Source: Clostridium sp. (GTDB taxonomy: Bacteria; Bacillota; Clostridia; Clostridiales; Clostridiaceae). Taken from it: DNA of 41,682 nucleotides. Of this stretch, positions 41,563 to 41,682 are shown piece after piece; positions within the stretch are counted from its first letter, which is position 1; each line of letters begins with the position of its first letter. The notes under the pieces were generated by a model. That model was not told the origin of the DNA, ran no database searches, and was given only the letters and a program-made list of their open reading frames with translations. The stretch covers positions 1 to 41,682 of the forward strand of contig NZ_JAGHFX010000046.1 of assembly GCF_017888565.1 (NCBI RefSeq). Reading direction: 5' to 3'. The position numbers and the translations under genes were made by a program.

Positions 41563-41682
41563 TGGTCCCTATGTCAAGGACATTTTAAAAAAGAGAGTTA
41601 GGAAGCTAAGAGCTGATTTCTGTATTGAACAGGAGTCAGCTTTTTTAAGTTCCACTGACAACGGTCATTATTATAATAATCA
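41563..41682 (-). mobile_element. IS3-family (IS150-type) insertion sequence, partial
   Basis: The element's end reads inward from TGGTCCCTATGTCAAGGACA at 41563-41582, a terminal inverted repeat beginning with TG as in the IS3 family. The C-terminal end of its transposase is read on the minus strand, stopping 35 bp inside this end. The rest of the element lies beyond the window, so target duplication and the other end cannot be seen. Confidence 0.8.
41598..41682 (-). CDS. IS3-family transposase OrfB, C-terminal fragment (window edge)
   Basis: Twenty-seven codons and a stop on the minus strand read DYYNNDRCQWNLKKLTPVQY followed by RNQLLAS. This is the conserved C-terminus of IS150-group DDE transposases (Y-N-x-R-x-Q-x-x-L-K-x-(M/L)-T-P-x-x-Y). 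It catalyses cut-out and insertion of the element. It is cut by the window edge, so intactness cannot be judged. Transcription runs towards the penicillin-binding protein gene. Confidence 0.85.
   Translation of the reverse strand, partial: DYYNNDRCQWNLKKLTPVQYRNQLLAS

Overview
The window looks like a chromosomal, mostly housekeeping segment from a low-GC endospore-forming Firmicute, most likely Clostridium sensu stricto. The evidence is the very AT-rich DNA, strong GGAGG-type ribosome sites, an abrB promoter carrying a Spo0A box, a GerS/YdcC-like sporulation gene, a split transketolase, a multidomain flavodiiron protein of the clostridial FdpF type, and Firmicute gene orders (yabB-rsmI-abrB, acpS-nnr-ydcC-mazEF, ftsEX-ctp-minJ-uvrB/uvrA). 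Species cannot be decided from the sequence alone.

Layout. 1-245: tail of an rRNA operon (5S rRNA, tRNA-Phe, terminator). 258-5056: peroxiredoxin, cytoplasmic parvulin, HAD phosphatase, a 39-residue membrane peptide, tRNA-Pro, a small membrane protein and a secreted NlpC/P60 hydrolase. 5263-7337: yabB-like methyltransferase, rsmI, and abrB facing them with two promoters and a Spo0A box. 7657-12698: DUF1836 protein, YvrJ, a nuclease-helicase fusion of the XPD/DinG class, a cyclase-family hydrolase and a LacX-like epimerase. 12902-17071: YihY/BrkB protein, a short SSB and the 877-residue flavodiiron protein. 17464-21324: DUF6514 protein, acpS, nnr, a GerS/YdcC-like protein and a MazEF pair, with alr missing from its usual place. 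21585-25317: split transketolase and two tandem YitT proteins. 25470-36003: ftsE, ftsX, ctp protease, a MinJ-like PDZ protein, uvrB, a radical-SAM protein and uvrA. 36080-41537: FHA protein, FtsW/RodA, a chemotaxis receptor and a class B penicillin-binding protein. 41563-41682: the end of an IS3-family insertion sequence, cut by the window edge.

How it fits together. Three themes recur. Oxidative stress: bcp and the flavodiiron gene share a TTGATA-17-TATAAT promoter and a nearly identical Fur/PerR-type 15-mer. DNA repair: uvrA has a perfect GAAC-N4-GTTC LexA box, the helicase fusion is a likely repair enzyme, and there is a second-class SSB. Envelope and division: NlpC/P60, FtsEX, Ctp, MinJ-like, FHA, FtsW and PBP genes. 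No phage, CRISPR array or large foreign island is visible. I did not find a clearly new multi-gene system. The best leads are the shared PerR-like operators, a MazE-like antitoxin that has lost its recognisable DNA-binding domain beside the alr gap, the structured upstream region of the NlpC/P60 gene, and a chemotaxis receptor with an upstream mini-ORF placed inside an FHA-FtsW-PBP cluster.
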